Positions 26,251-34,957 of a DNA stretch of 64,000 nt are shown piece after piece. Origin of the DNA: JAUVPB01 sp965223695 (GTDB taxonomy: Bacteria > Actinomycetota > Thermoleophilia > Gaiellales > Gaiellaceae); the NCBI GenBank assembly GCA_965223695.1, contig CBDCXJ010000023.1:186001-250000 (forward strand). Reading direction: 5' to 3'. Each line of letters begins with the position of its first letter. Within the stretch, counting starts at the first letter, position 1. Both the position numbers and the translations under genes were made by a program. The notes under the pieces are model-generated. The model was not told where the DNA came from. It worked only from the letters and a program-made list of their open reading frames with translations, and did not search any database.

Positions 26251-27586
26251 ATGTCCAGGACGCCTGCCCGGCAGTTGCGACACCGAGTGGTCGCGTTCGA
26301 CAGCTTCTCGGTGAGCGGCGACCGGCTCCGGGCTCCGCTACTCACTCGACGATGACGTCAAGTTCGCGGAGGAGATGCGCTTCCCGGGCAATCTCGAGGG
26401 CGTCGACGGCATCGACAACTATGCGTTCCATGTCGGCCTCGCCCGTTTCCCGTACTACTTCGCCTCGTTCGCCCCCGAAGTGGTCGCCATCAGGGCAGGC
26501 CGCTTGCCGGACGGCACCGCATCGCTCTGGAAGGAGTGGTACGAGCGGGGTCTGGCGGAGATGCTTTACCGCAGCTGCTTGCCGAGGACGATCGATCTGG
26601 CCAACCCGTCGGACTCCGTCCATTCGGCCGCGGAGTCGGCGCTGGGCGAAGAGGCTCTCGTGTTCCAGGGTGGCGGGAAGGACTCGGCTGTGGCGGGCGA
26701 GCTGCTCGCTGACCTCGGCGTCCCCGTGTGTTGGATGACGCTTGGGTCGAGTGACGCCCAGCAGCGTATGATCAGGGCGGCTCCCTTTCAGCGCTCATTG
26801 GCTGTGCTCCGCCGTCCATCGCGGCGGCTGCGTCGCCTCCGACTGTATCGGGGGCACAAACCCTTCTGTATGACGCTCGCCTTCGTCGGTGTGCTCGCGG
26901 CGGCGCTGACCAGCCGCCGATACGTCGCAACCGCGCACGAATACAGCGCCAACTTCGGAGTGACGCTCGACGATGGCTCCGAGATCAACCACCAGCACAC
27001 GAAGTCCCACGAGTTCGAACGGCAATTCCACGACTACGCTGCCCGGCACATCAACCCGTCGCTGCACTACTTCAGCGTGGTGCGGCCGCTCTACGAGCTG
27101 CAGATCGCCAGGATGTTCGCCGGCACTCAGCAGTACCACCGGGTCTTCGCGAGCTGCAACCGGAAGGGCCGATCCTGGTGCCGCCGGTGCAGCAAATGCG
27201 CGTTCGTCTCGTTGGCGCTCTACCCCTTCGCCCCGGCCGGCACGTCGGCGCCGCTCCTGCAGGGCACGGTGCTTGGCCGATCCTCCTCCCTGAGCCGCTA
27301 CCTGCAGCTGACCGGGCAGCGGGGCCACAAGCCCTTCGAATGCGTCGGCACCATCGAGGAGAGCCGGGTCGCCATGGCCTTGGCCAGCCGCCGGCCCGAT
27401 CCGCCGAGGATCGTGCGGCATTTCATCGAGCACATCCCAGACGTGGCGTTCATCGAAGACGAACGGATCGACGCCATACTCGAACACCGCAATACCGAGC
27501 ATCTCATCCCGCAGCCCTGGCGCGAGCCGATCGAGATTCGGATGCGTGAGCTCCTCGACCGGCGGGACGTGCCGGCAGCAGCCTAG
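26251..27586 (+). CDS. murL: MurL-like UDP-MurNAc-L-Ala-L-Glu epimerase, N-terminal frameshift
   Basis: About 445 residues if one extra G in GGG 26330-26332 is removed; uninterrupted from 26375. Family blocks are FPYYFASFAPEVV, WYERGLAEMLYRS, the PP-loop-like FQGGGKDSAVAGELL (adenylation site), SVVRPLYELQIARMFA, WCRRCSKCAFVSLALYPF and GHKPFECVGTIEE. MurL of Xanthomonas, from established work, uses ATP to epimerise the terminal L-Glu of the muropeptide precursor to D-Glu, replacing glutamate racemase with a dedicated ligase. No Mur ligase lies beside it, but two ATP-grasp ligase-like genes do. A role in peptidoglycan or in a D-Glu-containing peptide is open. Confidence 0.75.
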
Positions 27587-27697
27587 AGCAGTCTGCTACG
27601 AGCGCCTCGCCGCCAGGACATGCGCGCGCAGGCTTGCGCATCTCGTTGCTGGGTACGGGCTTGAGCGTCAGCAGCGATTGCTGGCGTCCTGACGAAT

Positions 27698-28846
27698 CTA
27701 CGCTCCGAGCTTATGATCGCTCAACAATCTACAAGCCCGTTCCACGTTTTGAGCGAGGACGACGATCTGACCTTGCCCCGTGGTGAATTCGAGGGCCGCG
27801 TCGATCGCTTCTCGGTCATCCCTGACCAGTTCTATCCGGGTTGTCGATACGTTGCTGGCGGTGAGCGCTGCCTTCAACCGTTTCATCACGTCATCGCTAG
27901 GAGACGTGCTGGCAATCTGCGTGAGAATGTACTTATCGAAGCGCGCTGCCGCGATCTCAGCGACAACCCCGATATCTTCAGTGCGGGCACTTCCCGGCGG
28001 GTAGATGATGACCACGCGCAGAGGCGCGCATTCTAGTCTGGACGCCAAGCGGCAGACCTCTGCGACCGAGGCCGCGCTATCGATGCCATCTACCAGCACA
28101 GTCGGCCCGCCGCCGCGAAAAACTCGTGTGCCACTGAGGCGGTGGAGGTGTTCTCCCTCACACGTCGACACGCCAGTCCGAATCTGGTCGAGCGTCTTAC
28201 CCATGGCGTAGGCCATGGCAGCAGCAAACGTAACGCTACGTATCGAGGGTAGTGCCCTGTCGTCGGGTCTCGACGCGCCCGCCGGTAACTGCGCAACAGT
28301 TTCTGCTAGCCCGTTCTCGTGCAAGGTTACGATCAGTGCATTCCCGGCATGCGTCGCACGTACCGCGCAGCCGCCCGCAGCCACGTGAGCGGCCACGAAC
28401 GGATTTTTCCTCGCCCGAGGCGACGTACACGATCTGTTTGCCCGTCACCTCCTTGGCCATGCGGCGGCATTCTTCATCGTCAGCGTTCAGCACGACGACG
28501 TCACGTGCGGCTTCGAAAACGAGGCGCATCGCGCGTCCGGAATCGACTGAAGTGACTTGCCGGCGTTCACGCATATCTTGGACTGCCACCACATCGCAAG
28601 CATCGAAGCCCGTACCATGCTCGGCCAACGCCGCCGGCGTGATCTGGAATACGGCGGCATCGATCGAGCCATCCGCGAAGATCATGCGCGCGGCGCGTGG
28701 TGCGGGACAGTCCGGATTCGACTTGGCCTGCGCCATCGATACAGACCGTGCCGTCAATGGCCATGCCGACCCGGTGACCAGCGAGCTTGCAGATGTGAGC
28801 CAGCACGTGGGCAGCCGTCGTGTCAGCTTGGCCGCCGATGATGGCG
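27698..28846 (-). pseudogene. Mur-ligase-like half of cyanophycin-synthetase-like protein 1, frameshifted
   Basis: Continuation of the 28823 ATP-grasp gene in three successive frames, with breaks near 28843, 28711 and 28403-28407 (a T5 run). The composite follows the ligase domain of CphA (AHVLAHICKLAGHRVGMAID, ARMIFADGSIDAAVFQI, VVVLNADDEECRRMAKEV, AAHVAAGGCAV, MAYAMGKTLDQIR, TEDIGVVAEIAAARFDKYI) to its natural end. The ATP-binding P-loop GTNGKTT is GGQADTT here and the ligase motif DYAHNP is VDGIDSA, so canonical ligase activity is unlikely even if the frame is repaired. Confidence 0.7.
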
Positions 28847-29845
28847 GGCCGTCGGAACCCGGGAGGGCTTACCGGGCGGAAAGAGCATGTCGATAATGGG
28901 CCCAGCCACATCCCGTGGCGTACCCTCGTTCGGGATATGGTGCGTGCGTAGACCAGGCTGGGCATTCAGCTCGCAAATCGCTCCACCCGCCTCTTTGTAC
29001 GAGCGACTGATATCAGGGGTTATGAAATCGACACCGACCACGTCCAAGCCGCTCGCCGCCGCGGCTCGCAATGCCATAGTGCGGTTGTCCGGATGGACTA
29101 CGTCCGTCACATCTACGCTGGTGCCGCCGGTCATCCTATTGCTTGTAGCCCGAAGATAGATGACTTCCTCGGCCGCGGGCACCGTCTTTCGCGTGTAGCC
29201 CAGTCGGTCGAGCATATGATCAGCCTGATCGTCCAACTTTATGTAGTCAAACTCGCGGTGCTCCCGCGGTTCGCCTCGGCGCGGATCATCGTTAATCTCG
29301 GCTACAAGCTCTTCTATCGTGTGCTGGCCATCGCCGACGACATGACCAGGCACACGCCTCGCGACGGCTATGAGTTCACCGTCAACAACCAACATGCGAT
29401 GGTCGTCACCCTCGACGAAGTTCTCGACAATGGGAGTTTTGCCGGCTCTGCGTAACTTTTGGTAGGCATCCTCCACACCCTGGTCGTCGCTGATGCCTAT
29501 TATCACCCGCCGGCCGGCGTTGCCTTTAAGTGGCTTCATCACCACGGGGTAGCCGATGCGGTTGGCTGCACCGACGGCTTGCGCTGCGCTGCGCCCGATA
29601 TGTGAATCGGGGACCGGAAGGCCGAGCTCACCGAGGATTTGAGTCGCCCACTTCTTATTCTTGGCCATTTTTGGTCCGATAACCGGTGTCATTGTCGTAT
29701 ACGCAGCGATTAGACGTTCCTGAAAGCGACAGTGGCCGAGTTGAATGAGTTCTTCATTGATTCGGGTCCAGGGGATGTCGCGTTCTTCCGCAGCTCTTAC
29801 GAGAGAAGCGAGATTGACAGATAGCGGTGGTGTTCGCGTGTTCAT
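28823..29845 (-). CDS. Cyanophycin-synthetase-like ATP-grasp protein 1
   Basis: A 340-residue ATP-grasp domain corresponding to the middle of cyanophycin synthetase, without the usual 150-residue N-terminal domain. Visible blocks are LVRAAEERDIPWTRINEEL, QLGHCRFQERL, the nucleotide-binding VVMKPLKGNAGRRV, EGDDHRMLVVDGELIAVARR, PGHVVGDGQHTIEELV and the metal-binding ICELNAQPGL. The ATP-grasp chemistry (carboxyl phosphate, then amide bond) looks intact. The frame is lost exactly where the Mur-ligase-like half begins. The ATG at 29845 is preferred; an in-frame start at 29878 exists. It diverges from the DUF1611-like gene. Confidence 0.8.
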   Translation of the reverse strand: MNTRTPPLSVNLASLVRAAEERDIPWTRINEELIQLGHCRFQERLIAAYTTMTPVIGPKMAKNKKWATQILGELGLPVPDSHIGRSAAQAVGAANRIGYPVVMKPLKGNAGRRVIIGISDDQGVEDAYQKLRRAGKTPIVENFVEGDDHRMLVVDGELIAVARRVPGHVVGDGQHTIEELVAEINDDPRRGEPREHREFDYIKLDDQADHMLDRLGYTRKTVPAAEEVIYLRATSNRMTGGTSVDVTDVVHPDNRTMALRAAAASGLDVVGVDFITPDISRSYKEAGGAICELNAQPGLRTHHIPNEGTPRDVAGPIIDMLFPPGKPSRVPTARHHRRPS

Positions 29846-29878
29846 CCGCCTAGGCCACCTTCGGGTGCACGCGTCCAT

Positions 29879-30416
29879 AAGGTGCGCGAAGTGCGCGAAT
29901 CATCTTGGCTAAGTCGATCTGTGTATCGAGGCGCCCGCAGATCCCCTGGGCCGAGATTTTCCAGATGACTACTCTCGGTTACGGCAGCGTAACAATATCG
30001 GTGGTTAGATTCAATCCGGTTCTGATCTAGCCGTTCGCATAGCGATCCAACCAGTTCATCGAGCCAGTCCGACGATCGAGAGCTCGGTGGACGCTCGGTG
30101 GACGAAAGCTTCGCGCTGCGAGCGCGTGCGCCCCACCCATCGCGCACGCCTGCCCACGTGCGAGCGAGCCGCGTGACTTTCCCGCGGAGACCGCTTTCGG
30201 AACCGGGCGTGCGCTGCCAGGCCGAACCAATCACCTTCTGACCCGCATTTGCGCTTCAGGAACAGACCGGTCGCCGGCTAGACAACGGACATGCCATCAC
30301 GTCGAAGCCCGCACGGAGTCTCGTTCGCGACGCGGGCGGCAAACCGGCCACGCGGATTTGCAGGGCTTCTCAATCGGCTGGATTCAAACCAGCTATGGAG
30401 TTAGCATGCAACGGGC
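29879..30416. other. Intergenic region between divergent island genes
   Basis: About 540 bp without a supported gene, separating the minus-strand ATP-grasp gene from the plus-strand P-loop gene. It must contain both promoters. The only structure I see is an 11-bp tandem repeat, GCTCGGTGGAC twice (30082-30103). Open frames here lack family features. Confidence 0.6.
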
Positions 30417-31577
30417 ATGGGAAGGATCGCGACCGACGTCGGCGCGGTGTTCGCCGCACCCGATGTAACGCGTCAGCGCAAATCGGGGACTCGGAGGACC
30501 GGTGAGCTCGAGCGCGGCTTGGCGTGCTCGCCGGATACGGCACCCGATGTGGCGGCCCGGCTAAGCGCCGCGAAGTGGTCGTTCAACTGCCGTAACGTCG
30601 ACCGTCGAACTGCCACCAGCCTGCAGTCCGGTTCTGATGTCCGGCCCCTGGCGGGCGACGTGGTGCTGGCGCGTGTGACGGACGTCGGCCAGCACACCCA
30701 GCTTCACCTCCCCGGTGGACGCCGGACGCCGTTGTACCCCGGGGACGAGATCGTAATCTGCTACGGCAACCGCTATGCACCCGAGCAGTTCGAGGCTATC
30801 GTCCCCGCTAACCTCGAACCCTGCGACTTGGTGGCCGCTGGCGGAATCGCGGGCCATGTGCGGGAGGCGCACCCGAGCATGCGCGAACCAACCCCGATCG
30901 CTCCCGTCGGCCTCGTGGCCGACGCCAAAGGCGAGCCCATTAACCTGCGCTCTTGCGCCCTGCCCGCGATCCGCACGTCCATGAACGGGAACCTGCCGTC
31001 GACTGTGGCGGTCGTCGGGACGAGCATGGACAGCGGGAAGACCACGGCATTGAGCTGTTTGACGACGGGGCTCACACGAGCGGGGGTTCGCGTAGGCGGC
31101 GCCAAGGTGACTGGCACCGGTGCCTCGGGGGACTTCTACCAGCTGGTCGACGCCGGCGCGCAACCGGTGTACGACTTCGTGGACGCGGGCCATCCGAGCA
31201 CGTACATGCTTGAACGGGACGAGGTGCTGAGCGTCTTCACGACGCTCGTGCATCACGTGGCAGGTGCCGGCGCCGACCTCATCGTGCTCGAGATCGCGGA
31301 CGGTCTTTTCCAACGGGAGACTGTCGAGTTGGTCGAGTCGAGTGTTTTCACAGCCATTGTCGACCAAGTGGTGTTCACGGCGCGCGAGGCGATGGGCGCT
31401 GTCGCGGGGGTCGCGTGGCTGCGCGAGCGCGGCATCTCTGTGCCGGCGGTCAGCGGTCTCCTCACGGCCTCTGCCCTTGCCTCTCGCGAGACCGAGCGTG
31501 CACTGGGTCTCCCTGTGCTCTCGATCGCCGACTTGACCGATCCAAGAACGGCAACGAGGCTCGTCGGCATCACATGA
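30417..31577 (+). CDS. DUF1611-like P-loop protein
   Basis: A 386-residue cytoplasmic protein. Residues about 75-185 form a small barrel-like N-terminal domain (GDVVLARVTDVGQHTQLHLP, YPGDEIVICYGNRYAPEQFE); residues 200-380 are a P-loop NTPase domain with GTSMDSGKTT (201-210), GGAKVTGTGASGDF and LIVLEIADGLFQRET. The pattern resembles the DUF1611 group, one member of which (DgcN) is described as a D-glutamate N-acetyltransferase. Next to a MurL-type D-Glu-forming enzyme, a D-glutamate-related role is attractive but inferred. The start has only weak Shine-Dalgarno support. The CphA-like gene follows after 118 bp. Confidence 0.7.
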   Translation: MGRIATDVGAVFAAPDVTRQRKSGTRRTGELERGLACSPDTAPDVAARLSAAKWSFNCRNVDRRTATSLQSGSDVRPLAGDVVLARVTDVGQHTQLHLPGGRRTPLYPGDEIVICYGNRYAPEQFEAIVPANLEPCDLVAAGGIAGHVREAHPSMREPTPIAPVGLVADAKGEPINLRSCALPAIRTSMNGNLPSTVAVVGTSMDSGKTTALSCLTTGLTRAGVRVGGAKVTGTGASGDFYQLVDAGAQPVYDFVDAGHPSTYMLERDEVLSVFTTLVHHVAGAGADLIVLEIADGLFQRETVELVESSVFTAIVDQVVFTAREAMGAVAGVAWLRERGISVPAVSGLLTASALASRETERALGLPVLSIADLTDPRTATRLVGIT

Positions 31578-31695
31578 GCGGTGCCGCCCGCGCTACGGCG
31601 GTTGGATCGCCAGCGGCGACTTCTCCGACTGGACTCACCCGCAGGCACTCGGTCGGTGGGGACCATCAATAGCGTCCGGACGAGGCGATTCGCCA

Positions 31696-33390
31696 ATGAA
31701 GATCACCCCGACCTCGACCTACGTCGGCCTGAGCGTCTACGCCGAGCAGCCCGTTGTCCTCTTCACCTTCGATGGTGGCTCCCCCGGGCACCTCGATGCC
31801 GCTTTCCTCGACGCTCTGCTCGATCGATTGCCCGGCCTACGCAACCACTCCAGTGCATGCGGCGCACCGGAATCTCTGGAGTCCCTCGGCGTCGCTCACG
31901 TCGTCGAACACGTCTGCATAGAGCTGCAGAACCTCTCGGGCGCTGAGCTCGCCTGTGTCCGCAACCGCGAGTCACGCCCGACCCGCGTCAGCGATGTGGC
32001 CGTTCCCTACGAGGAGGCGGACGTCTGTATCGAGGCAGCGCGACTGGCGAGCGACCTCATCGCCAGTCTTCCCACGGGTCTGCCCGCGGCGCCCAGCCAT
32101 TCGCACGCGTTCGATCTCGCACGGCGCATCGATGAGTTCCTCGCCTACGCTGACCGGAAGCTGCTTCCCGTCCAAGACCGGGCATTGGTGAGATCTGCTC
32201 GGGCCCGCGACGTACCGGTGACGCGTCTGATGGGCCGCGTGATCCAGCTTGGTCAGGGGTGCTTCCAGCAACGCGTGAGTGCGACCAAGACGACTCTGAC
32301 CAACGTCGTCAGCAACGACCTCGCCGCCAACAAGGACTACTCGCGACGCCTTCTGGATGATCTGGGCCTTCCGATTCCACGCTACGAGCGCGTCTACCAC
32401 AGCAGGGAGGCCACCGAAGCGGCCAAGCGCATCGGCTATCCCGTCGTCGTCAAGCCGAACCACGGCAACATGGGCGCCGGGGTGAGTGTTGGCATGAAGA
32501 ATCGCCGCGAGGTAGCTGCTGCCTACAAGCGTGCACGAGAGGTCGCGAAATCCGTGCTCGTCGAGGAGGTTGTCGAGGGCGCCGACTACCGGATACTCGT
32601 CATCAACGGTGTGTTCTGCGCTGCCTCCAAGCGGGTACCGGGCCACGTCGTCGGCGATGGAGTCCACACGGTCGAAGAACTCGTGCAGCGGGTCAATAGT
32701 GACCCGCGCCGTGGCGATGGTCCGACTCACCCGTGGACCCGCATTGCACTCGACGGCCGCGCCGACCGATTGCTTGCAGATCTCGGGTATACGCGGGAGT
32801 CGATTCCCCTAAAAGACCAGGACGTCTATCTGCGCCGGAACGCCAATACCTCGGACGGCGGAACCGCCGTCGACGTGACCGACGACGTGCATCCGGACAA
32901 CCGCGACATCGCGGTGCGTGCCGCGACGGGTATCGGTCTCGACATCGCGGGCGTCGACTTCCTGACGCCGGACATCTCTCGCTCGATGTGGAAGAGCGGC
33001 GGGCGTATCTGCGAGATCAATTCGCAGCCAGGACTGCGCAAGCACATCTGGCCCGCGGTAGGGAAGCCACGGGACGTCATGACGCCCATTCTGGAGATGC
33101 TCTTCCCGGCTGGCCATCGGAGCCGGGTTCCGATCATCGTAGTCACCGGGCGCCGGCAGCACGAGCCTGACGGCGAGAATGGTGGCGCACATCCTGATGG
33201 AAAGTGGACACCGTGTCGGGCTCTACTCGCAACATCGCGCCTACATGGACGGAAGAGCGGCTGGGGCCGACCGTACGTCGCCTCCGACTGGGACTCGGAC
33301 GATCCTTCTAGATCCGGGCGTCGAGTTCGCGGTGCTCGAGCTCACCCCAAACGACATACTGCGGCACGGTCTGGGGTGCGACGCGGTTGA
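31696..33390 (+). CDS. Cyanophycin-synthetase-like ATP-grasp protein 2
   Basis: Residues 1-150 match the N-terminal domain of cyanophycin synthetase (LGVAHVVEHVCIELQNLSG); residues about 165-480 are the ATP-grasp module (RALVRSARARDVPVTRLM, VVVKPNHGNMGAGVSVGM, EGADYRILVINGVF, PGHVVGDGVHTVEELV, RICEINSQPGLRKH). From about codon 485 the frame is wrong: an extra G in 33148-33150 diverts it into about 80 unrelated residues ending at 33390, while the true continuation lies in the overlapping frame at 33179. The ATP-grasp site looks functional. CphA normally polymerises Asp and Arg; here the product is unknown. Confidence 0.85.
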   Translation: MKITPTSTYVGLSVYAEQPVVLFTFDGGSPGHLDAAFLDALLDRLPGLRNHSSACGAPESLESLGVAHVVEHVCIELQNLSGAELACVRNRESRPTRVSDVAVPYEEADVCIEAARLASDLIASLPTGLPAAPSHSHAFDLARRIDEFLAYADRKLLPVQDRALVRSARARDVPVTRLMGRVIQLGQGCFQQRVSATKTTLTNVVSNDLAANKDYSRRLLDDLGLPIPRYERVYHSREATEAAKRIGYPVVVKPNHGNMGAGVSVGMKNRREVAAAYKRAREVAKSVLVEEVVEGADYRILVINGVFCAASKRVPGHVVGDGVHTVEELVQRVNSDPRRGDGPTHPWTRIALDGRADRLLADLGYTRESIPLKDQDVYLRRNANTSDGGTAVDVTDDVHPDNRDIAVRAATGIGLDIAGVDFLTPDISRSMWKSGGRICEINSQPGLRKHIWPAVGKPRDVMTPILEMLFPAGHRSRVPIIVVTGRRQHEPDGENGGAHPDGKWTPCRALLATSRLHGRKSGWGRPYVASDWDSDDPSRSGRRVRGARAHPKRHTAARSGVRRG

Positions 33391-33880
33391 CATCGCGCTG
33401 ATCGTCAACGCTGGTGACACCGACACGAGTGGCGAGAATGCGCCGCTCTCGGACGAGGTACTTGATGCACTGAGCGTCGTCGTCTGCGCAACGCGCCGAG
33501 CCCTGCTGGTAGACGGGCACGCGGAATGGGTTCGTGCCCTCGGCATCGCCTCGCACGAAGCCGATTTTTGGCACATCGCTCCCACAGCTGAGTGCGCACG
33601 GAGCCCGAACGATGCGGCAAGGCGGGTGGTGCTCGACGGCGATGTGATCTCGGTCATCGATGAGAACGAATTGCGAGCGCAGATCCCGATGATCGATCTG
33701 CCGCAGATACGCAAGGTCGAGCGGAGTCAGGTCGTTCGCAGCGCCCTGTTCGCGAGCGCCTGCGCCTACCACCTCGGCAAGAAGCCGAGGAAAATCCACC
33801 GCAAGCTGTCCGGGTTCGATTCTCGATCCGCCCTGAAGGCCCACACAGGGCGTACGGACGCCGCCACTCCATCGCGCTAG
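33179..33880 (+). CDS. Mur-ligase-like half of cyanophycin-synthetase-like protein 2
   Basis: 233 codons from ATG 33179, overlapping the ATP-grasp frame. Read without the extra G the join would be VVTGAGSTSLTARMVAHIL, aligning with the CphA ligase P-loop GTNGKTT but lacking its Lys. Further blocks are VEFAVLELTPNDILRHGLG and CDAVDIALIVNAGD. It ends at about 240 residues, so the Mur-ligase C-terminal domain is missing. It could be expressed separately, but more likely it is the fused C-terminal half of the 31696 gene. Catalysis by this half is doubtful. Confidence 0.6.
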   Translation: MVAHILMESGHRVGLYSQHRAYMDGRAAGADRTSPPTGTRTILLDPGVEFAVLELTPNDILRHGLGCDAVDIALIVNAGDTDTSGENAPLSDEVLDALSVVVCATRRALLVDGHAEWVRALGIASHEADFWHIAPTAECARSPNDAARRVVLDGDVISVIDENELRAQIPMIDLPQIRKVERSQVVRSALFASACAYHLGKKPRKIHRKLSGFDSRSALKAHTGRTDAATPSR

Positions 33881-33937
33881 CTTCGGCCGAAGAAGGCTGG
33901 ACGCGCAAGCGTGCTTAGGAAGAGCCTCGACTATGTC

Positions 33938-33979
33938 TGGGCGGTACCGGGCTCGGACCAGTGACCCCCAGCTTGTCGA
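33938..33979 (-). repeat. tRNA-Val 3'-half copy 2 (attachment-site-like)
   Basis: Forty-two bases match tRNA-Val 57036-57077 with two mismatches, again ending in the anticodon loop and in the same orientation as the real tRNA. Sequence just past the break (ACGTGATCGCGC) resembles that after copy 1 (ACGGGATGGCGC), as expected if related integrases used both sites. Confidence 0.85.
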
Positions 33980-34167
33980 ACGTGATCGCGCCGACGCGTC
34001 AAGGCCCCAATCTCGGCGACCAGCGTGGCGGCGGGGTCGAACGCCGCGCACTCACCATGCAAGCAGCGAGTTACGGGATTCTCTGTCGCGTTATCATCCC
34101 TTTCGAGCTAGGTTGGGCGTTTTTTTTCCGATCGCCCTGCGGCTCGGCGCCCTACCAAGGAGGTGTG

Positions 34168-34920
34168 ATGGCAACCACCGATGCCCAACCCGTGACCGAC
34201 GACAGGCAGGGCCTGAAGTCGTGGCAGTACATCTGTGAGATTCCCGAGTTCCCGCTCGACTGGGCGAACAGCGCCCTCATCGTCATCGACCTACACAACT
34301 ACCAGGTGTCGACAGAGCATGGGCTGTTCAAGCGGCTGCTCGACGCGGGGCTTGGCGACGACTGCGCGTACGCGCTCGAGCGGCTCCACAACACGCTTGT
34401 CCCGAACGTGCAGCGGCTCCTCGCCGCGTTTCGCGCCAGCGGGGCGCCGATCTTCCAGACGCGCTGCGTCTCGCTGCGCGGCGACGGCTCGGATCAGACG
34501 CGCCGCCACGTCGCCTTCGGGAACGTCTTCGACCTCGACTCCGAGGACGCGCAGTTCTGGCCGGCCACGGCGCCCGAAGGGAACGACATCATCCTCAACA
34601 AGACGGGGTCGAGCGTCTTCAACTCGACCAACATCGAGCACGTACTTCGGAACATGGGGATCACAACGCTGGTGGTGACCGGGATCTGGACGAACAGCTG
34701 CGTCGAAGGCTCGATTCGCGACGCGGGCGACCTCGACTTCGACGTCGTGCTCGTCGAGGACGCCTGCTGCGCTATGAGCAAGCGCGGGCACGACAACGCG
34801 CTTGAGTACCTGCACAAGAACTTCTCCTTCGCCTGGTCGACCGACGAGGTTCTCAAGCGGTTCGAGCGCGGCTCGACAGGCGGCTCGGCTGAGAAGCAGA
34901 GGGCGGCTGCCTCGGTCTAG
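34168..34920 (+). CDS. Isochorismatase-family cysteine hydrolase
   Basis: A 250-residue hydrolase with the family triad D41 (IDLHNYQ), K145 (LNKTGSSVFNST) and C178 (TNSCVEGSIRDA). The family includes N-carbamoylsarcosine amidase, nicotinamidase and isochorismatase; the acidic N-terminal extension and neighbouring hydantoinase genes favour an N-carbamoyl amidase. ATG 34168 has a near-perfect AAGGAGGTG 4 nt upstream, so the longer open frame is not used. It converges with the fused HyuA-HyuB gene and could act on its ring-opened product. Confidence 0.9.
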   Translation: MATTDAQPVTDDRQGLKSWQYICEIPEFPLDWANSALIVIDLHNYQVSTEHGLFKRLLDAGLGDDCAYALERLHNTLVPNVQRLLAAFRASGAPIFQTRCVSLRGDGSDQTRRHVAFGNVFDLDSEDAQFWPATAPEGNDIILNKTGSSVFNSTNIEHVLRNMGITTLVVTGIWTNSCVEGSIRDAGDLDFDVVLVEDACCAMSKRGHDNALEYLHKNFSFAWSTDEVLKRFERGSTGGSAEKQRAAASV

Positions 34921-34957
34921 CCGACCGCAGCGCGAGGGCTCGGACGCGCCGAAGGCG

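Noticed and set aside
30082..30103. 11-bp tandem repeat as a possible regulator array
   Set aside because: Only two units, no palindrome and no promoter context; could be chance or slippage.
33961..34167. N-terminal extension of the isochorismatase-family gene
   Set aside because: The upstream frame is a translation of the tRNA-Val fragment and spacer. The real start at 34168 has a strong AAGGAGGTG.
33933..34238. Open frame beginning near the second tRNA fragment (reads RYRARTSDPQLVE)
   Set aside because: This is a translated tRNA 3' half running into spacer and the antisense or other frame of a real gene; no domain.
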